Assembly (NCBI GenBank): GCA_963734575.1
Contig: CAVTHT010000009.1
Coordinates: 164,496 to 228,495 of the forward strand
From: CAIWHR01 sp963734575
GTDB lineage: Bacteria; Pseudomonadota; Gammaproteobacteria; Burkholderiales; Casimicrobiaceae
Direction: 5' to 3'
Length of the DNA: 64,000 nucleotides
Shown: one piece after another, positions 18,343 through 27,009 of the stretch
Layout: the number at the start of each line of letters is the position of its first letter
How positions within the stretch are numbered: the stretch's first letter is position 1
Position numbers and translations under genes: made by a program
Notes under the pieces: generated by a model
What the model was told of the DNA's origin: nothing
Seen by the model: the letters and a program-made list of their open reading frames with translations, nothing else
Databases searched by the model: none

Positions 18343-19204
18343 ATGAGACTCGTACGCTATGGCCCGCCCGGCAAGGAAAAGCCCGGCCTGATCGACGCCG
18401 ACGGCAACCTGCGCGACCTTTCGCGCAAGATCAAGGACATCGACGGCGAGGCGCTCGCCCCCGCCAGCCTCAAGGAGCTTGCGCGCCTCGACACGCGCCG
18501 CCTGCCGCTCGTGAAGGGTCGCCAGCGCCTCGGCTCGTGCGTCGCCCAGCCGACCAAGTTCCTGGCCATCGGCCTCAATTACGTGGATCACGCGAAAGGA
18601 GGCCGGGATGCCGGTCCCGGAGAACCCGATCCTCTTCTACAAGTCGCCGTCGTCGATCGTCGGCCCGAACGACAACATCATGCTGCCGAAGGATTCGACG
18701 CACACCGACTGGGAGGTCGAGCTCGGGATCGTGATCGGCCGCAAGGCGAGCTACGTCGAGCCGAAGGACGCGCTCAAGTACGTCGCCGGCTACTGCGTCA
18801 TCAACGACGTCTCCGAGCGCGACTACCAGCTCAAGCGCAGCGCCCAGCAGTGGAGCAAGGGCAAGGGCTGCGACACCTTCGGGCCGATCGGCCCGTGGCT
18901 CGTCACCACCGACGAGATCCGCGATCCGCAGAACCTCGACATGTGGCTCGACGTCAACGGCGAGCGCAGGCAGACGGGCAACACGCGCACGATGATCTTC
19001 GGCGCCGCCGAGATCGTCGCCGACACGTCGAAGTACATGACGCTGCTGCCGGGCGACGTCATCGCCACGGGCACGCCGCCGGGTGTGGGCATGGGCAGGA
19101 AGCCGGAGCCGCAGTTCCTCAAGGCGGGCGACGTCGTGACCCTCGGCATCCAGGGTCTCGGCGAGCAGAAGCAGAAGGTCGTCGCGTGGAAGAAGACGCG
19201 CTGA
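18343..19204 (+). CDS. FAH-family hydrolase (fumarylacetoacetate / 2,4-diketo-3-deoxy-sugar-acid hydrolase type), one frameshift
   Basis: Stitched length is about 286 residues. Visible motifs are FLAIGLNYVDHAKE, NPILFYKSPSSIVGP, the metal-binding TDWEVELGIVIGRKA, YVAGYCVINDVSERDYQ, and LLPGDVIATGTPPGVG, all typical of the FAH fold (PF01557) with a divalent metal. One extra G near 18600 in AAAGGAGG breaks the frame between the N-terminal 86 residues and the catalytic domain. Together with the BDH2-like SDR upstream, a role in splitting 2,4-diketo-3-deoxy-L-fuconate or rhamnonate is reasonable, but FAH members are hard to tell apart by sequence. Confidence 0.8.
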
Positions 19205-19301
19205 ACGCGGCCTGATCGCCACCCGGTACCGGCGCGTCGCGGCTCACGGCGGCGAGCGCCGGACCGATCTCGGGCGGGCGCGGCGACGCACGCGCCTGTC
19301 C

Positions 19302-19307
19302 TACAAT
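19302..19307 (+). promoter_or_regulatory. Likely -10 box TACAAT for the iminopeptidase gene
   Basis: TACAAT lies 48 bp before ATG 19356 in the gap after the FAH-family gene. The same hexamer stands before the genes at 27010 and 36346, which supports its use as a -10 box in this genome. Confidence 0.4.
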
Positions 19308-19355
19308 GCGGTTGTTTCCACTGGCCATCGCCGTCACGCGACGGCGTCGGTGCCG

Positions 19356-20360
19356 ATGTCGATCACCCCGCTCAACCGCCCCGATCCGCTGTATCCGCCG
19401 CTCGAGCCGTACACCACCGGGCGGCTCGCCGCGGATGCGCTGCATTCGCTGTACTGGGAAGCGTGCGGCAACCCGGCGGGCGTGCCGGTGCTGTTCCTGC
19501 ACGGCGGCCCGGGTGGCGGCTGCCTGCCTCACCACCGCCGCTTCTTCGATCCGGGGTTCTGGAACATCGTCCTCGTCGATCAGCGCGGCGCCGGCCGCTC
19601 GACGCCGGCCGCGGAGATCACCGACAACACGACCGCGCATCTCGTCGAGGACCTGGAGCGGCTGCGCGCCGCGCTGTCGATCGACCGCTGGATGCTGTTC
19701 GGCGGCTCGTGGGGATCGACGCTCGCGCTCGCGTACGCGCAGGCGCATCCCGAACGCTGCACGGGACTGGTGCTGCGCGGCGTGTTTCTCGCACGGCGCG
19801 CCGAGCTCGACTGGTTCATGCACGGCATGGGCACGATCTTCCCCGAGGCGGCGCGCGCTTTCGTCGAGTTCCTGCCTGCACCGGAGCGCGCCGACGTCCT
19901 GCGCAGCTACTACCGCCGCCTGAGCGACCCCGATCCGGCCGTGCATCTTCCTGCCGCGCGCGCCTGGGATCGCTATGAGTCCGCGTGCTCGACGCTGCTG
20001 CCGCAGCAGGAGACACCGAACCGCCTGGACCACGACGCGAGTGCGCTCGCCATCGCGCGCATCGAGGCGCACTACTTCGTCCACCGTGCCTTCCTGCCGG
20101 AGGGCGCGCTGCTCGACGGGCTGCCGCGCATCCGGCACCTGCCCTGCACGATCGTGCAGGGCCGCTACGACATCGTCTGCCCGATCGGCACGGCCGACAC
20201 CCTCGCACGGGCGTGGCCCGAAGCCGAGTACATCGTCGTGCCGGACGCCGGGCACTCGGTGCGTGAGCCCGGCATCGCACGCGAGCTCGTCGCCGCAGTC
20301 GCGCGCATGCAGGTGCGGCACGCCCGCCCGCGCGCCGTGCGCGAAGCCCGCGTTCCCTGA
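19356..20360 (+). CDS. pip: Proline iminopeptidase
   Basis: An alpha/beta hydrolase of about 334 residues in the S33 peptidase family, which removes N-terminal proline from peptides in the cytoplasm. It has the oxyanion-hole HGGPGGG, DQRGAGRSTP, the nucleophile elbow GGSWGS (Ser118 from ATG 19356), the acid in GRYDIVCP, and the base in AGHSVREPG. GTG 19350 is an alternative start that adds two residues. There is no strong RBS for either. The stop is 7 bp before bioA, so the two may be co-transcribed. Confidence 0.9.
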   Translation: MSITPLNRPDPLYPPLEPYTTGRLAADALHSLYWEACGNPAGVPVLFLHGGPGGGCLPHHRRFFDPGFWNIVLVDQRGAGRSTPAAEITDNTTAHLVEDLERLRAALSIDRWMLFGGSWGSTLALAYAQAHPERCTGLVLRGVFLARRAELDWFMHGMGTIFPEAARAFVEFLPAPERADVLRSYYRRLSDPDPAVHLPAARAWDRYESACSTLLPQQETPNRLDHDASALAIARIEAHYFVHRAFLPEGALLDGLPRIRHLPCTIVQGRYDIVCPIGTADTLARAWPEAEYIVVPDAGHSVREPGIARELVAAVARMQVRHARPRAVREARVP

Positions 20361-20367
20361 TCCCGCG

Positions 20368-21696
20368 ATGAGCGACAGCCACGGCAACGACCGCTGGCTC
20401 GAGCGCAGCCGGGCCGCGGTATGGCATCCGTGCACCCAGATGAAGGTGCACGAGGCGCTGCCGCTGGTGCCCATCGCCCGCGGCGAGGGCGCGTGGCTCC
20501 ACGACTTCGACGGGCGTCGCTACCTCGATGCCGTGAGCTCGTGGTGGGTGAATCTATTCGGCCACTGCAATCCGCGCATCAACGCGGCGCTCATTGCGCA
20601 GCTCGGCGAGATCGAGCACGTGATGCTCGCGGGATTCACGCACCGCCCCGTCGTCGAGCTCTCGGAACGTCTCACGGCGCTCGCGCCCGCGGGCCTCGGC
20701 CACGTGTTCTACGCTTCCGACGGCGCGTCCGCGGTGGAGATCGCGCTCAAGATGGCGTTCCATTACTGGCAGAACCTCGGCCGTACGCACAAGACCACGT
20801 TCGTGAGTCTCACCGGCAGCTATCACGGCGAGACCCTCGGCGCGCTGGCGGTAACGGACGTGCCGCTCTTTCGCGAGACCTACGCGCCGCTGCTCGCGCA
20901 ACAGGCGCGCGTGCCCGCGCCCGATGCAGCCGCATACGCCGAGGGCGAGAGCGCAGCGCGCGCCGCGGCCCATCATGCCGCCGATGCGCTCGATGCGTAT
21001 CTGGCGCAGCATCACGCGGTCACCGCGGCGCTGATCGTGGAGCCGCTGGTGCAGGGCGCGACCGGCATGGCCATGCATCACCCCGACTATCTTGCGCGGG
21101 CCCGCGCGGCGTGCACGCGCCACGACGTCCTGCTGATCGCCGACGAGATCATGACGGGCTTCGGCCGCACCGGCTCGATGTTCGCCTGGGAGCAGGCGCA
21201 CGCGCCGGCGCCCGACCTGATGTGCCTTTCCAAGGGCATCACCGGCGGCTACCTGCCGCTGTCCGCCGTGCTCGCGAGCGACGGCATCTTCGCGGCCTTC
21301 TACGACGACTCGGTCGCGCGCGGCTTCCTGCACTCGCACTCTTACACGGGCAACCCGCTCGCCTGCCGCGCGGCACTTGCCGTGCTCGACATCTTCCGCG
21401 ACGACGACGTCGTGGCCGCAAACCGAGCCCGCGCCGCACGCTGGCAAGCGCTCGCCGCGCCGTTGCAGCAGCATCCGAAGACACGGCACTTCCGTCAGTG
21501 CGGCATGATCCTCGCGTTCGAGGTCGCGAGCGGGCGCGCCGATTTCGCGCGCTGGTGCTTCGCCCGGGCGCTGGAGCGCGAGCTGATGCTGCGGCCCCTG
21601 GGCAACACCGTGTATTTCATGCCGCCCTACGTGACGACGGACAGCGAGATCGCGCATCTCGTGGCTGGCGTGCGCGACATCCTCGACGATGCCTGA
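20368..21696 (+). CDS. bioA: Adenosylmethionine-8-amino-7-oxononanoate aminotransferase BioA
   Basis: This 442-residue class-III aminotransferase makes 7,8-diaminopelargonic acid in biotin synthesis, with S-adenosylmethionine as amino donor. It shows AVWHPCTQM near the N-terminus, AVSSWWVNLFGH, SLTGSYHGETLGAL, LLIADEIMTGFGRTG, and the PLP lysine in LSKGITGG (Lys289). WHPCTQM and SSWWVN are specific for BioA within the class. ATG 20368 is taken because translation then begins at the family's usual N-terminus. The stop overlaps the dacB start. No other bio gene is in the window. Confidence 0.93.
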   Translation: MSDSHGNDRWLERSRAAVWHPCTQMKVHEALPLVPIARGEGAWLHDFDGRRYLDAVSSWWVNLFGHCNPRINAALIAQLGEIEHVMLAGFTHRPVVELSERLTALAPAGLGHVFYASDGASAVEIALKMAFHYWQNLGRTHKTTFVSLTGSYHGETLGALAVTDVPLFRETYAPLLAQQARVPAPDAAAYAEGESAARAAAHHAADALDAYLAQHHAVTAALIVEPLVQGATGMAMHHPDYLARARAACTRHDVLLIADEIMTGFGRTGSMFAWEQAHAPAPDLMCLSKGITGGYLPLSAVLASDGIFAAFYDDSVARGFLHSHSYTGNPLACRAALAVLDIFRDDDVVAANRARAARWQALAAPLQQHPKTRHFRQCGMILAFEVASGRADFARWCFARALERELMLRPLGNTVYFMPPYVTTDSEIAHLVAGVRDILDDA

Positions 21697-23200
21697 CGCG
21701 CCCATGCGCATGCCGCGAGTGAGGGACCTGGCGATGCGGCATCGCTCACGGCGGTGCGTTCCGCGTGTCGCGCAGCTCGTGCTTGCCGCGCTCGCCATGA
21801 TCGCTGCGCTCGCGCACGCGGCGCTGCCACGCGAGGTCGCTCGCGCCTTCCTGGATCAGGGCGTGCCGCTCAACGCGGTGGCCATCGTGGTGCAGGACGT
21901 CGATGCCATGCGGCCGCTGTTCGCGCACCAGCCCGACAAGGCGATGAGCCCGGCGTCGGTGATGAAGCTCGTCACGACCTACGCCGCGCTCGGGATGCTC
22001 GGTCCCGAATACCGCTGGCGCACCGAGGCCTATCTCGACGGGCCGCTCGAAGGCGGCGTGCTGAAGGGCAACCTCGTCCTCGTGGGCCACGGGGATCCGA
22101 AGATCACGATCGAGCAGTGGCAGTCGCTCATGGCGCGGCTGCGCGTCAACGGCCTGCAGCGCATCGAAGGCGACCTCGTGCTCGACCGCACCTACTTCGA
22201 CCTACCGGCGCAGGACCGCGCCGCGTTCGACGGCGAGCCGCTGCGGCCCTACAACGTCGGGCCCGATGCCCTGCTCGTGAATTTCAGCAGCGTGAAATTC
22301 TCGTTCGCACCCAATCCCGACACGACGGCGACGATGTTGCTGCTCGACCCGCCGCTGCCGGAAATCCATGTCGTCGCGCCGCCCGGGACGAGCCAGGAGC
22401 CGTGCAACGACTGGCGCCGGCATCTCTATGCGATGTTCCGCGACGCGTCCTCCTCCGCGGAGGTCGTGTTCGCGGGGAGCTATCCCGCCGCGTGCGGCGA
22501 ACGCTCGTGGTACGTGGCCCTGCTCGACACGCCGGCGTATGCCCACGCCATGTTCACGCATTATTTCCAGGCCGCGGGCGGTGACTTCCGCGGCACCTGG
22601 CGCAACGGCAAGGCGCCCGCCGGGGCGACCCCGTTCGCGGCGCTCGAGTCGCCGCCGCTCTACGACATCGTGCGCGACGTGAACAAGCTTTCCAACAACG
22701 TCATGGCACGCCAGCTGTTCCTGACCCTCGCGGCGCGCGACGGCGCCATTCCGGCAACACCCGCACGGGCAGCGACGGCGGTGCGCAACTGGTTGCGCTC
22801 GCGCAAGCTCGCGATGCCGCGGCTCGTGCTCGAGAACGGCTCGGGGCTCTCGCGCATCGAGCGCGTGAGCGCCGGCGGCCTCGCGCGTCTCCTCCTCTCG
22901 GCGGAGCACAGCGCGGTGCGCGAGGAGTTCACGACCTCGCTGGCGGTCGCGGCGACGGACGGCACGGTGGAAAACCGGTTCCAGAACGGCGGCGTGGCGG
23001 GCCAGGCGCTGCTCAAGACCGGTACGCTCGAAGGCGTGCGCGCACTCGCGGGCTACGTGCTGGACGCGCAAGGCCATCGCTGGGTCGTCGTGGCGCTCGT
23101 GAACCACCCGCGCGCCGCGCGCGCGCAACCCGCGCTCGAGACGCTGGTCCAATGGGTGTATCGCGACGGCAGCGCCTGGATGCGCGCCCGCGCACGCTGA
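21689..23200 (+). CDS. dacB: D-alanyl-D-alanine carboxypeptidase/endopeptidase (PBP4, DacB)
   Basis: The product is about 503 residues with an N-terminal export signal (LVLAALAMIAALAHAA) and the three penicillin-binding motifs: SVMK (Ser90, Lys93), SNN in VNKLSNNVMARQ, and KTGT (Lys443). This is the peptidase S13 class, a periplasmic enzyme that trims or cuts peptidoglycan cross-links. ATG 21689 overlaps the end of bioA. ATG 21704 or 21734 would give a shorter signal peptide and are also possible. Confidence 0.92.
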   Translation: MPDAPMRMPRVRDLAMRHRSRRCVPRVAQLVLAALAMIAALAHAALPREVARAFLDQGVPLNAVAIVVQDVDAMRPLFAHQPDKAMSPASVMKLVTTYAALGMLGPEYRWRTEAYLDGPLEGGVLKGNLVLVGHGDPKITIEQWQSLMARLRVNGLQRIEGDLVLDRTYFDLPAQDRAAFDGEPLRPYNVGPDALLVNFSSVKFSFAPNPDTTATMLLLDPPLPEIHVVAPPGTSQEPCNDWRRHLYAMFRDASSSAEVVFAGSYPAACGERSWYVALLDTPAYAHAMFTHYFQAAGGDFRGTWRNGKAPAGATPFAALESPPLYDIVRDVNKLSNNVMARQLFLTLAARDGAIPATPARAATAVRNWLRSRKLAMPRLVLENGSGLSRIERVSAGGLARLLLSAEHSAVREEFTTSLAVAATDGTVENRFQNGGVAGQALLKTGTLEGVRALAGYVLDAQGHRWVVVALVNHPRAARAQPALETLVQWVYRDGSAWMRARAR

Positions 23201-23211
23201 GGAAGCCATCG

Positions 23212-23580
23212 ATGCTGCTGCTGCATCTCCTCGCCGAGCAGAAGATCGAGGAAGCCATCCGTGACGGCGAATTCGACGGCCTGCCCGGCGAAGGCAAACC
23301 GCTCGAGCTCGACGACGATCGCCTCTTACCCGACGAATCGCGCGCGGCGTACCGGATCCTGAAGAATGCCGGCTTCGTGCCGCCGGAACTGGAGCAGCGC
23401 AAGGAGATCGCGGATCTGCACCGGCTCCTCGCCACGCTGACCGACGGCGAGGATCGCGACCGCGCGCACGCGCGCCTTGCGTTGCTCGAGGCCGCGCTGG
23501 AAGCCCGCGGGCGCGGCGGACTCTTGCGCCGCGATGGATCGTACCGCGCGCGGCTGCTCGCGCACCTGTCGCGCAAGTGA
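23212..23580 (+). CDS. DUF1992 / DnaJ-homologue-subfamily-C-28-like protein
   Basis: The 122-residue protein has EQKIEEAIRDGEFDGLPGEGKPL, LPDESRAAYRILKNAGFVPPELE and a helical tail. This is the DUF1992 domain, also found in eukaryotic DNAJC28, although there is no J domain here. The biochemical role is not known. ATG 23212 is chosen because GAGGAAG lies just upstream. The gene follows dacB by 11 bp and is probably in the same transcript. Confidence 0.85.
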   Translation: MLLLHLLAEQKIEEAIRDGEFDGLPGEGKPLELDDDRLLPDESRAAYRILKNAGFVPPELEQRKEIADLHRLLATLTDGEDRDRAHARLALLEAALEARGRGGLLRRDGSYRARLLAHLSRK

Positions 23581-23596
23581 GCCGTGCGTGAATGCC

Positions 23597-23618
23597 GGCG
23601 CGGCTTTGCAGCCGCGCC
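23597..23618. terminator. Strong hairpin between convergent DUF1992 and membrane-protein genes
   Basis: Perfect 9-bp arms GGCGCGGCT and AGCCGCGCC enclose the loop TTGC. It lies in the 45-bp gap between two converging genes. No T run follows, so it may act as a barrier or RNA-stabilising hairpin rather than a classic terminator. Confidence 0.5.
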
Positions 23619-23625
23619 AGCGATG

Positions 23626-24057
23626 TCACATGCCCGGGATCGGCCGGTTGTCCTTGAACAGCAGGTAGCCCTTGATCACGCGGTAGATCACCCAGATCGA
23701 CGCGATCGCCCAGATGAGCAGCGCGATGGGGATCCCAATCAGGATGAGGCCGAGCGTCACGAGGATCAGGCCGCCGACGAGCCCCCACAGCAGCGAGTAC
23801 CAGAAGGTGCGGATCAGCCAGCGCAGGTGCGAGGCCACCCACGTGCCCTGCGCCTCGTCGCGCTTCACGTACGCGATCACCACCGCCACGATCCCCAGCA
23901 GCCCGAAGAGCGGCATCGCCACGGGAAAGCCCGACGAGATGAGCGCGGCAACCGCGCCGACGCCGAAGAGCGCGTATACGACGAGCGTCGCGGTGATCGG
24001 GGGCTCGCGCGTCAGAGCGCTGCGCGAGGTCACTTCAGGTGCGGGGAAGTCGGCCAT
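23626..24057 (-). CDS. Small inner-membrane protein, DUF4870-like
   Basis: The 143-residue product begins MADFPAPEVTSRSAL and has several hydrophobic segments, including TLVVYALFGVGAVAALIS, FGLLGIVAVVIAYVKRDEA and a C-terminal pair ending IYRVIKGYLLFKDNRPIPG. The KRDEAQGTWVASHLRWLIRTFW loop and final VIKGYLLFKDNRP are typical of the DUF4870 / TIC20-like family, whose function is unknown. ATG 24057 has GGAGGG upstream on the minus strand. Confidence 0.8.
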   Translation of the reverse strand: MADFPAPEVTSRSALTREPPITATLVVYALFGVGAVAALISSGFPVAMPLFGLLGIVAVVIAYVKRDEAQGTWVASHLRWLIRTFWYSLLWGLVGGLILVTLGLILIGIPIALLIWAIASIWVIYRVIKGYLLFKDNRPIPGM

Positions 24058-24133
24058 GGAACCCTCCGTCAGGCGCGCCGGCTGGCGCAGAGCAATAGAT
24101 GCGGGCCCGCCGCGCAGGTTCAAGCGCCCTGCC

Positions 24134-24607
24134 TCAGTACGCGCGGCCGTCCTTGTGTGCGGCGATCGTGCCGTCCTCGCGCTCGACCCACATGAGGTCG
24201 TCGTCCGGGTAGAACGCGTTGTCGCCGGCGATGCGGCTGCCGACCTCCAGGTACACGCCTGGCGCATCGCTGCGGTTCATCATGTGATGCGCATCGCGCG
24301 CTCCTGCGGGATACCCGGCGCACATCCCCGCGCGCAGAACCTGCTCCCCGGTGTCGGTCACCAGCACCAGCTCGCCGGAGACGACGTAGACGAACTCGTC
24401 TTCCAGCGTGTGCCAGTGGCGCAAGGCGGACTGGCCGCCCGGGGCCAGCGTGACGAGGTTCACGCCGAACTTGGTGAGGCCGCACGCGTCGCCGAGCTTG
24501 CGCTTGGCGCGGTCGCCCATGCGCGACCGGTACGGTTCGGGGTAGCCCGATCCGCGCCTCTCCGGCACTGCGGCGGGATCGAGGGCGGGCAGACGCAGCG
24601 TGGACAT
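24134..24607 (-). CDS. Cupin-domain protein
   Basis: The 157-residue protein has a single conserved beta barrel. Cupin motif 1 is seen in ALRHWHTLEDEFVYVVSGE and motif 2 in YPAGARDAHHMMNRSD. The His and Glu residues fit a metal site. After the barrel come GSRIAGDNAFYPDDDLMW and a short charged tail. Such stand-alone cupins occur in many proteobacteria with no proven substrate. It is divergent from the DUF883 gene. Confidence 0.85.
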   Translation of the reverse strand: MSTLRLPALDPAAVPERRGSGYPEPYRSRMGDRAKRKLGDACGLTKFGVNLVTLAPGGQSALRHWHTLEDEFVYVVSGELVLVTDTGEQVLRAGMCAGYPAGARDAHHMMNRSDAPGVYLEVGSRIAGDNAFYPDDDLMWVEREDGTIAAHKDGRAY

Positions 24608-24688
24608 GGTCAGCTCCGGGAGGAAGTGCGCGAACTATACCGTCACGGCGGCGGTCTGTCGCAAGCGGCTGCCCCGTTTCCCGAAGCC

Positions 24689-24694
24689 TATAAT
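24689..24694 (+). promoter_or_regulatory. Perfect -10 box TATAAT for the DUF883 gene
   Basis: TATAAT lies 90 bp before ATG 24785, with an AAAGGAG RBS shortly before the start codon. The -35 region is not obvious. This is the best sigma-70 -10 match I found in the window. Confidence 0.55.
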
Positions 24695-24784
24695 GTTCGT
24701 CCGGGCAACCGGGGCGGCAATCCCGATTGCAATGCCATTTGCCCCGGCCGTGCCGCGCATGCCCACTCCCCAAAGGAGATTCTG

Positions 24785-25096
24785 ATGGCCGAAATCGAAA
24801 GCACCCGTGATCGTCTCGTTGACGAGGTCGCATCCGTCGTGTCGGACGCGCAGGAAACGCTGAAGCGCGCGAACACCGAGACCGCCGAGAAGGCGCGCGC
24901 ATTGCGATCCGATGTGGAAGCGCAGCTTCTCCGTGCGAAGTTGCGGCTGCAGGAGTTGCAGGGCCAGGCGATGGAGCGCACGCGCGCGGCCGCGCAGGCC
25001 ACGGACACCTACGTGCACGAGAATCCGTGGCAGGTGCTCGGCGCGGCGGCGTTGGTCGGGTTCCTGCTCGGGATCGCGATCAATCGGCGCGATTGA
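24785..25096 (+). CDS. DUF883 / ElaB-YqjD-like membrane-anchored protein
   Basis: The 103-residue protein has a long charged amphipathic helix (about residues 1-78, heptad-like, rich in Ala, Glu, Arg), then VHENPWQVLGAAALVGFLLGIAI and a short RRD tail. The HENPW motif followed by one TM helix is the family signature. E. coli ElaB and YqjD are tail-anchored, and YqjD binds ribosomes at the inner membrane in stationary phase. That role may apply here but is not shown by this sequence. Confidence 0.9.
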   Translation: MAEIESTRDRLVDEVASVVSDAQETLKRANTETAEKARALRSDVEAQLLRAKLRLQELQGQAMERTRAAAQATDTYVHENPWQVLGAAALVGFLLGIAINRRD

Positions 25097-25173
25097 GGTC
25101 GCTGTTGCAGGTCCGGTTTTCGCCTGACCCTGTTGCGCGTCATGCCAACGTGTTGCGCATCGTGCCAACCGGC

Positions 25174-25195
25174 GTTCGGCTGAAGCCGAACCTAC
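25174..25195 (-). repeat. REP hairpin, GTTCGGC/GCCGAAC stem type
   Basis: On the minus strand this reads GTAG, arm GTTCGGC, loop TTCA, arm GCCGAAC. It stands just before the tandem array at 25200. Two more of this type are at 60548 and 60605. Confidence 0.8.
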
Positions 25196-25199
25196 AACT

Positions 25200-25383
25200 G
25201 CTGTGGGTCACGCTTCACCCTGACACGCTCACAACCCGAGGCAGCGCTGTAGGTCAGGCTTCAGCCTGACATGCTCACAATCCGAGGAAGCGCTGTAGGT
25301 CAGGCTTCAGCCTGACATGCTCACAACCCAAGGTAGCGCTGTAGGTCAGGCTTCAGCCTGACAGGCTCACAACCCGAGGTCCT
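25200..25383 (+). repeat. Tandem array of four 46-bp units, each a REP hairpin plus a copy of the ubiD 3' end
   Basis: Units begin at 25200, 25246, 25292 and 25338, exactly 46 bp apart. Each holds GTAG, arm GTCAGGC, loop TTCA, arm GCCTGAC (25249-25270, 25295-25316, 25341-25362; the first, 25203-25224, is decayed), then GCTCACAA(C/T)CC(G/A)AGG. That last segment, read on the minus strand, equals the end of ubiD (codons for LGL and stop), which is the real gene end only in the last unit. The array therefore grew by duplicating the junction of ubiD and a REP. With the REP at 25174 it fills the 270-bp gap between the DUF883 gene and ubiD. Confidence 0.85.
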
Positions 25384-26855
25384 TCCATAGCGCATCCACG
25401 CGTGCGCTCACCGCGGGATCCATCACGATGGGCCGTCCCCAGGCGCGCGTCGTCTCGCCCGGCCACTTGTTGGTCGCATCGATGCCCATCTTCGAGCCGA
25501 GGCCCGACACCGGCGACGCGAAGTCGAGGTAGTCGATCGGCGTCGATTCGACGAGCAGCGTGTCGCGCGCGGGATCGACGCGCGTCGTCCACGCCCACAC
25601 GACTTCCTTCCAGTTGCGGATGTCGACGTCGTCGTCGGTGACGACGATGATCTTGGTGTACATGAACTGCCGGAGAAAGCTCCACACGCCGAACATCACC
25701 CGCTTGGCATGCCCCGGGTACTGCTTCTTCAGCGCCACCACCGCGAGGCGGTACGAGCAGCCCTCCGGCGGCAGGTAGAAGTCGGCGATCTCCGGGAACT
25801 GCTTCTGCAGCAGCGGGACGAACACCTCGTTCAGCGCCACGCCGAGCACCGCAGGCTCGTCCGGAGGCTTGCCGGTGTACGTCGAGTGGTAGATCGGATC
25901 GCGTCGCATGGTGATGCGCGCGATCGTGAACACGGGGAAACGCTCGACCTCGTTGTAATAGCCGGTGTGATCGCCGAACGGTCCCTCGGGCGCCGTCTCG
26001 TAGCCGCTCGGATCGTTCGCATCGGGCTGCAGGAAACCTTCCAGCACGATCTCCGCCGACGCAGGCACCTGCAGGTCGTGCGACAGGCACTTCACGATCT
26101 CGGTGCGCGAGCCGCGCAGCAATCCCGCGAACTGATATTCGGAGAGCGTATCGGGCACCGGCGTCACCGCGCCCAGGATCGTGGCGGGATCCGCGCCGAG
26201 CGCCACCGCCACGGGGAACGGCGTTCCCGGGTTGCGCCGCGCGTGATCGCGAAAGTCGAGCGCGCCGCCGCGATGCGCGAGCCAGCGCATGATGACCTTG
26301 TTGCGCCCGATGACCTGCTGGCGGTAGATGCCGAGATTCTGGCGCGCCTTCTCGGGACCGCGCGTGACCGTGAGACCCCAGGTGATCAGCGGACCGGCGT
26401 CGTCGGGCCAGCAGGTCTGCACCGGCAGTCGGCCGAGATCGACGTCGGTGCCTTCCCACACGATCTCCTGGCACGGCGCACTGCCGCGCAGCTTGGGTGC
26501 CATGTTGAGCACCTGCATGAACACCGGTCGCGTGTTCTGCCATGCATCGCGCAAGCCTTTGGGTGGCTCCGGCTCCTTGAGGAACGCGAGCAGGGTGCCG
26601 ACGTCGCGCAGCGCCGCGGGCGAAGATCTGGCCCATGCCGAGCGCGACGCGCTCCGGCGTGCCGAAAAGGTTGGCGAGCACCGGAATGGAATGTCCCTTC
26701 GGCCGCTCGAACAGCAACGCCGGCCCGCCCGCGCGCAGCACGCGGTCGCAGATCTCCGTCATCTCGAACTTCGGATCGACCTCGACGCCGATGCGCCGCA
26801 ACTCGCCGCGCGCCTCGAGTTGCTGCATGAAATCGCGCAGATCGGTGTACTTCAA
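25367..26855 (-). CDS. ubiD: 4-hydroxy-3-polyprenylbenzoate decarboxylase UbiD, one frameshift
   Basis: UbiD decarboxylates the polyprenyl-hydroxybenzoate intermediate of ubiquinone synthesis using prenylated FMN made by UbiX, which is not in this window. The product of about 495 residues matches E. coli UbiD along its length: MKYTDLRDFMQQLE, FGTPERVALGMGQ, ITWGLTVTRGPEKARQNLG, IYRQQVIGRNKVIMRWLAHR, the catalytic-region PVPDTLSEYQFAGLLRG, and DYLDFASPVSGLGSKMG. A single indel near 26620 separates the first 80 or so residues from the rest. The start is TTG at 26855, giving the family N-terminus. The last codons are part of the 46-bp repeat unit. Confidence 0.92.
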
Positions 26856-26997
26856 CGCGCAGCTCCGTGCACGCGACGAGGCGCAGCATCGCGGCTGCAG
26901 TGGACGCAAGGGGCGAACGCGTGCGAAGTCCATGGCGCGCCTATTCTACGTGCCCTTGCGCGCCGCACCGCGGACGAGCGACGGGTCGCCCACGCAC

Positions 26998-27003
26998 TAC
27001 AAT
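26998..27003 (+). promoter_or_regulatory. Possible -10 box TACAAT directly before the MFS start codon
   Basis: TACAAT ends 6 bases before ATG 27010. If it is used, transcription would begin at or next to the start codon and the mRNA would be leaderless. No RBS precedes the ATG, which agrees with this. Confidence 0.35.
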
Positions 27004-27009
27004 GCGTCC

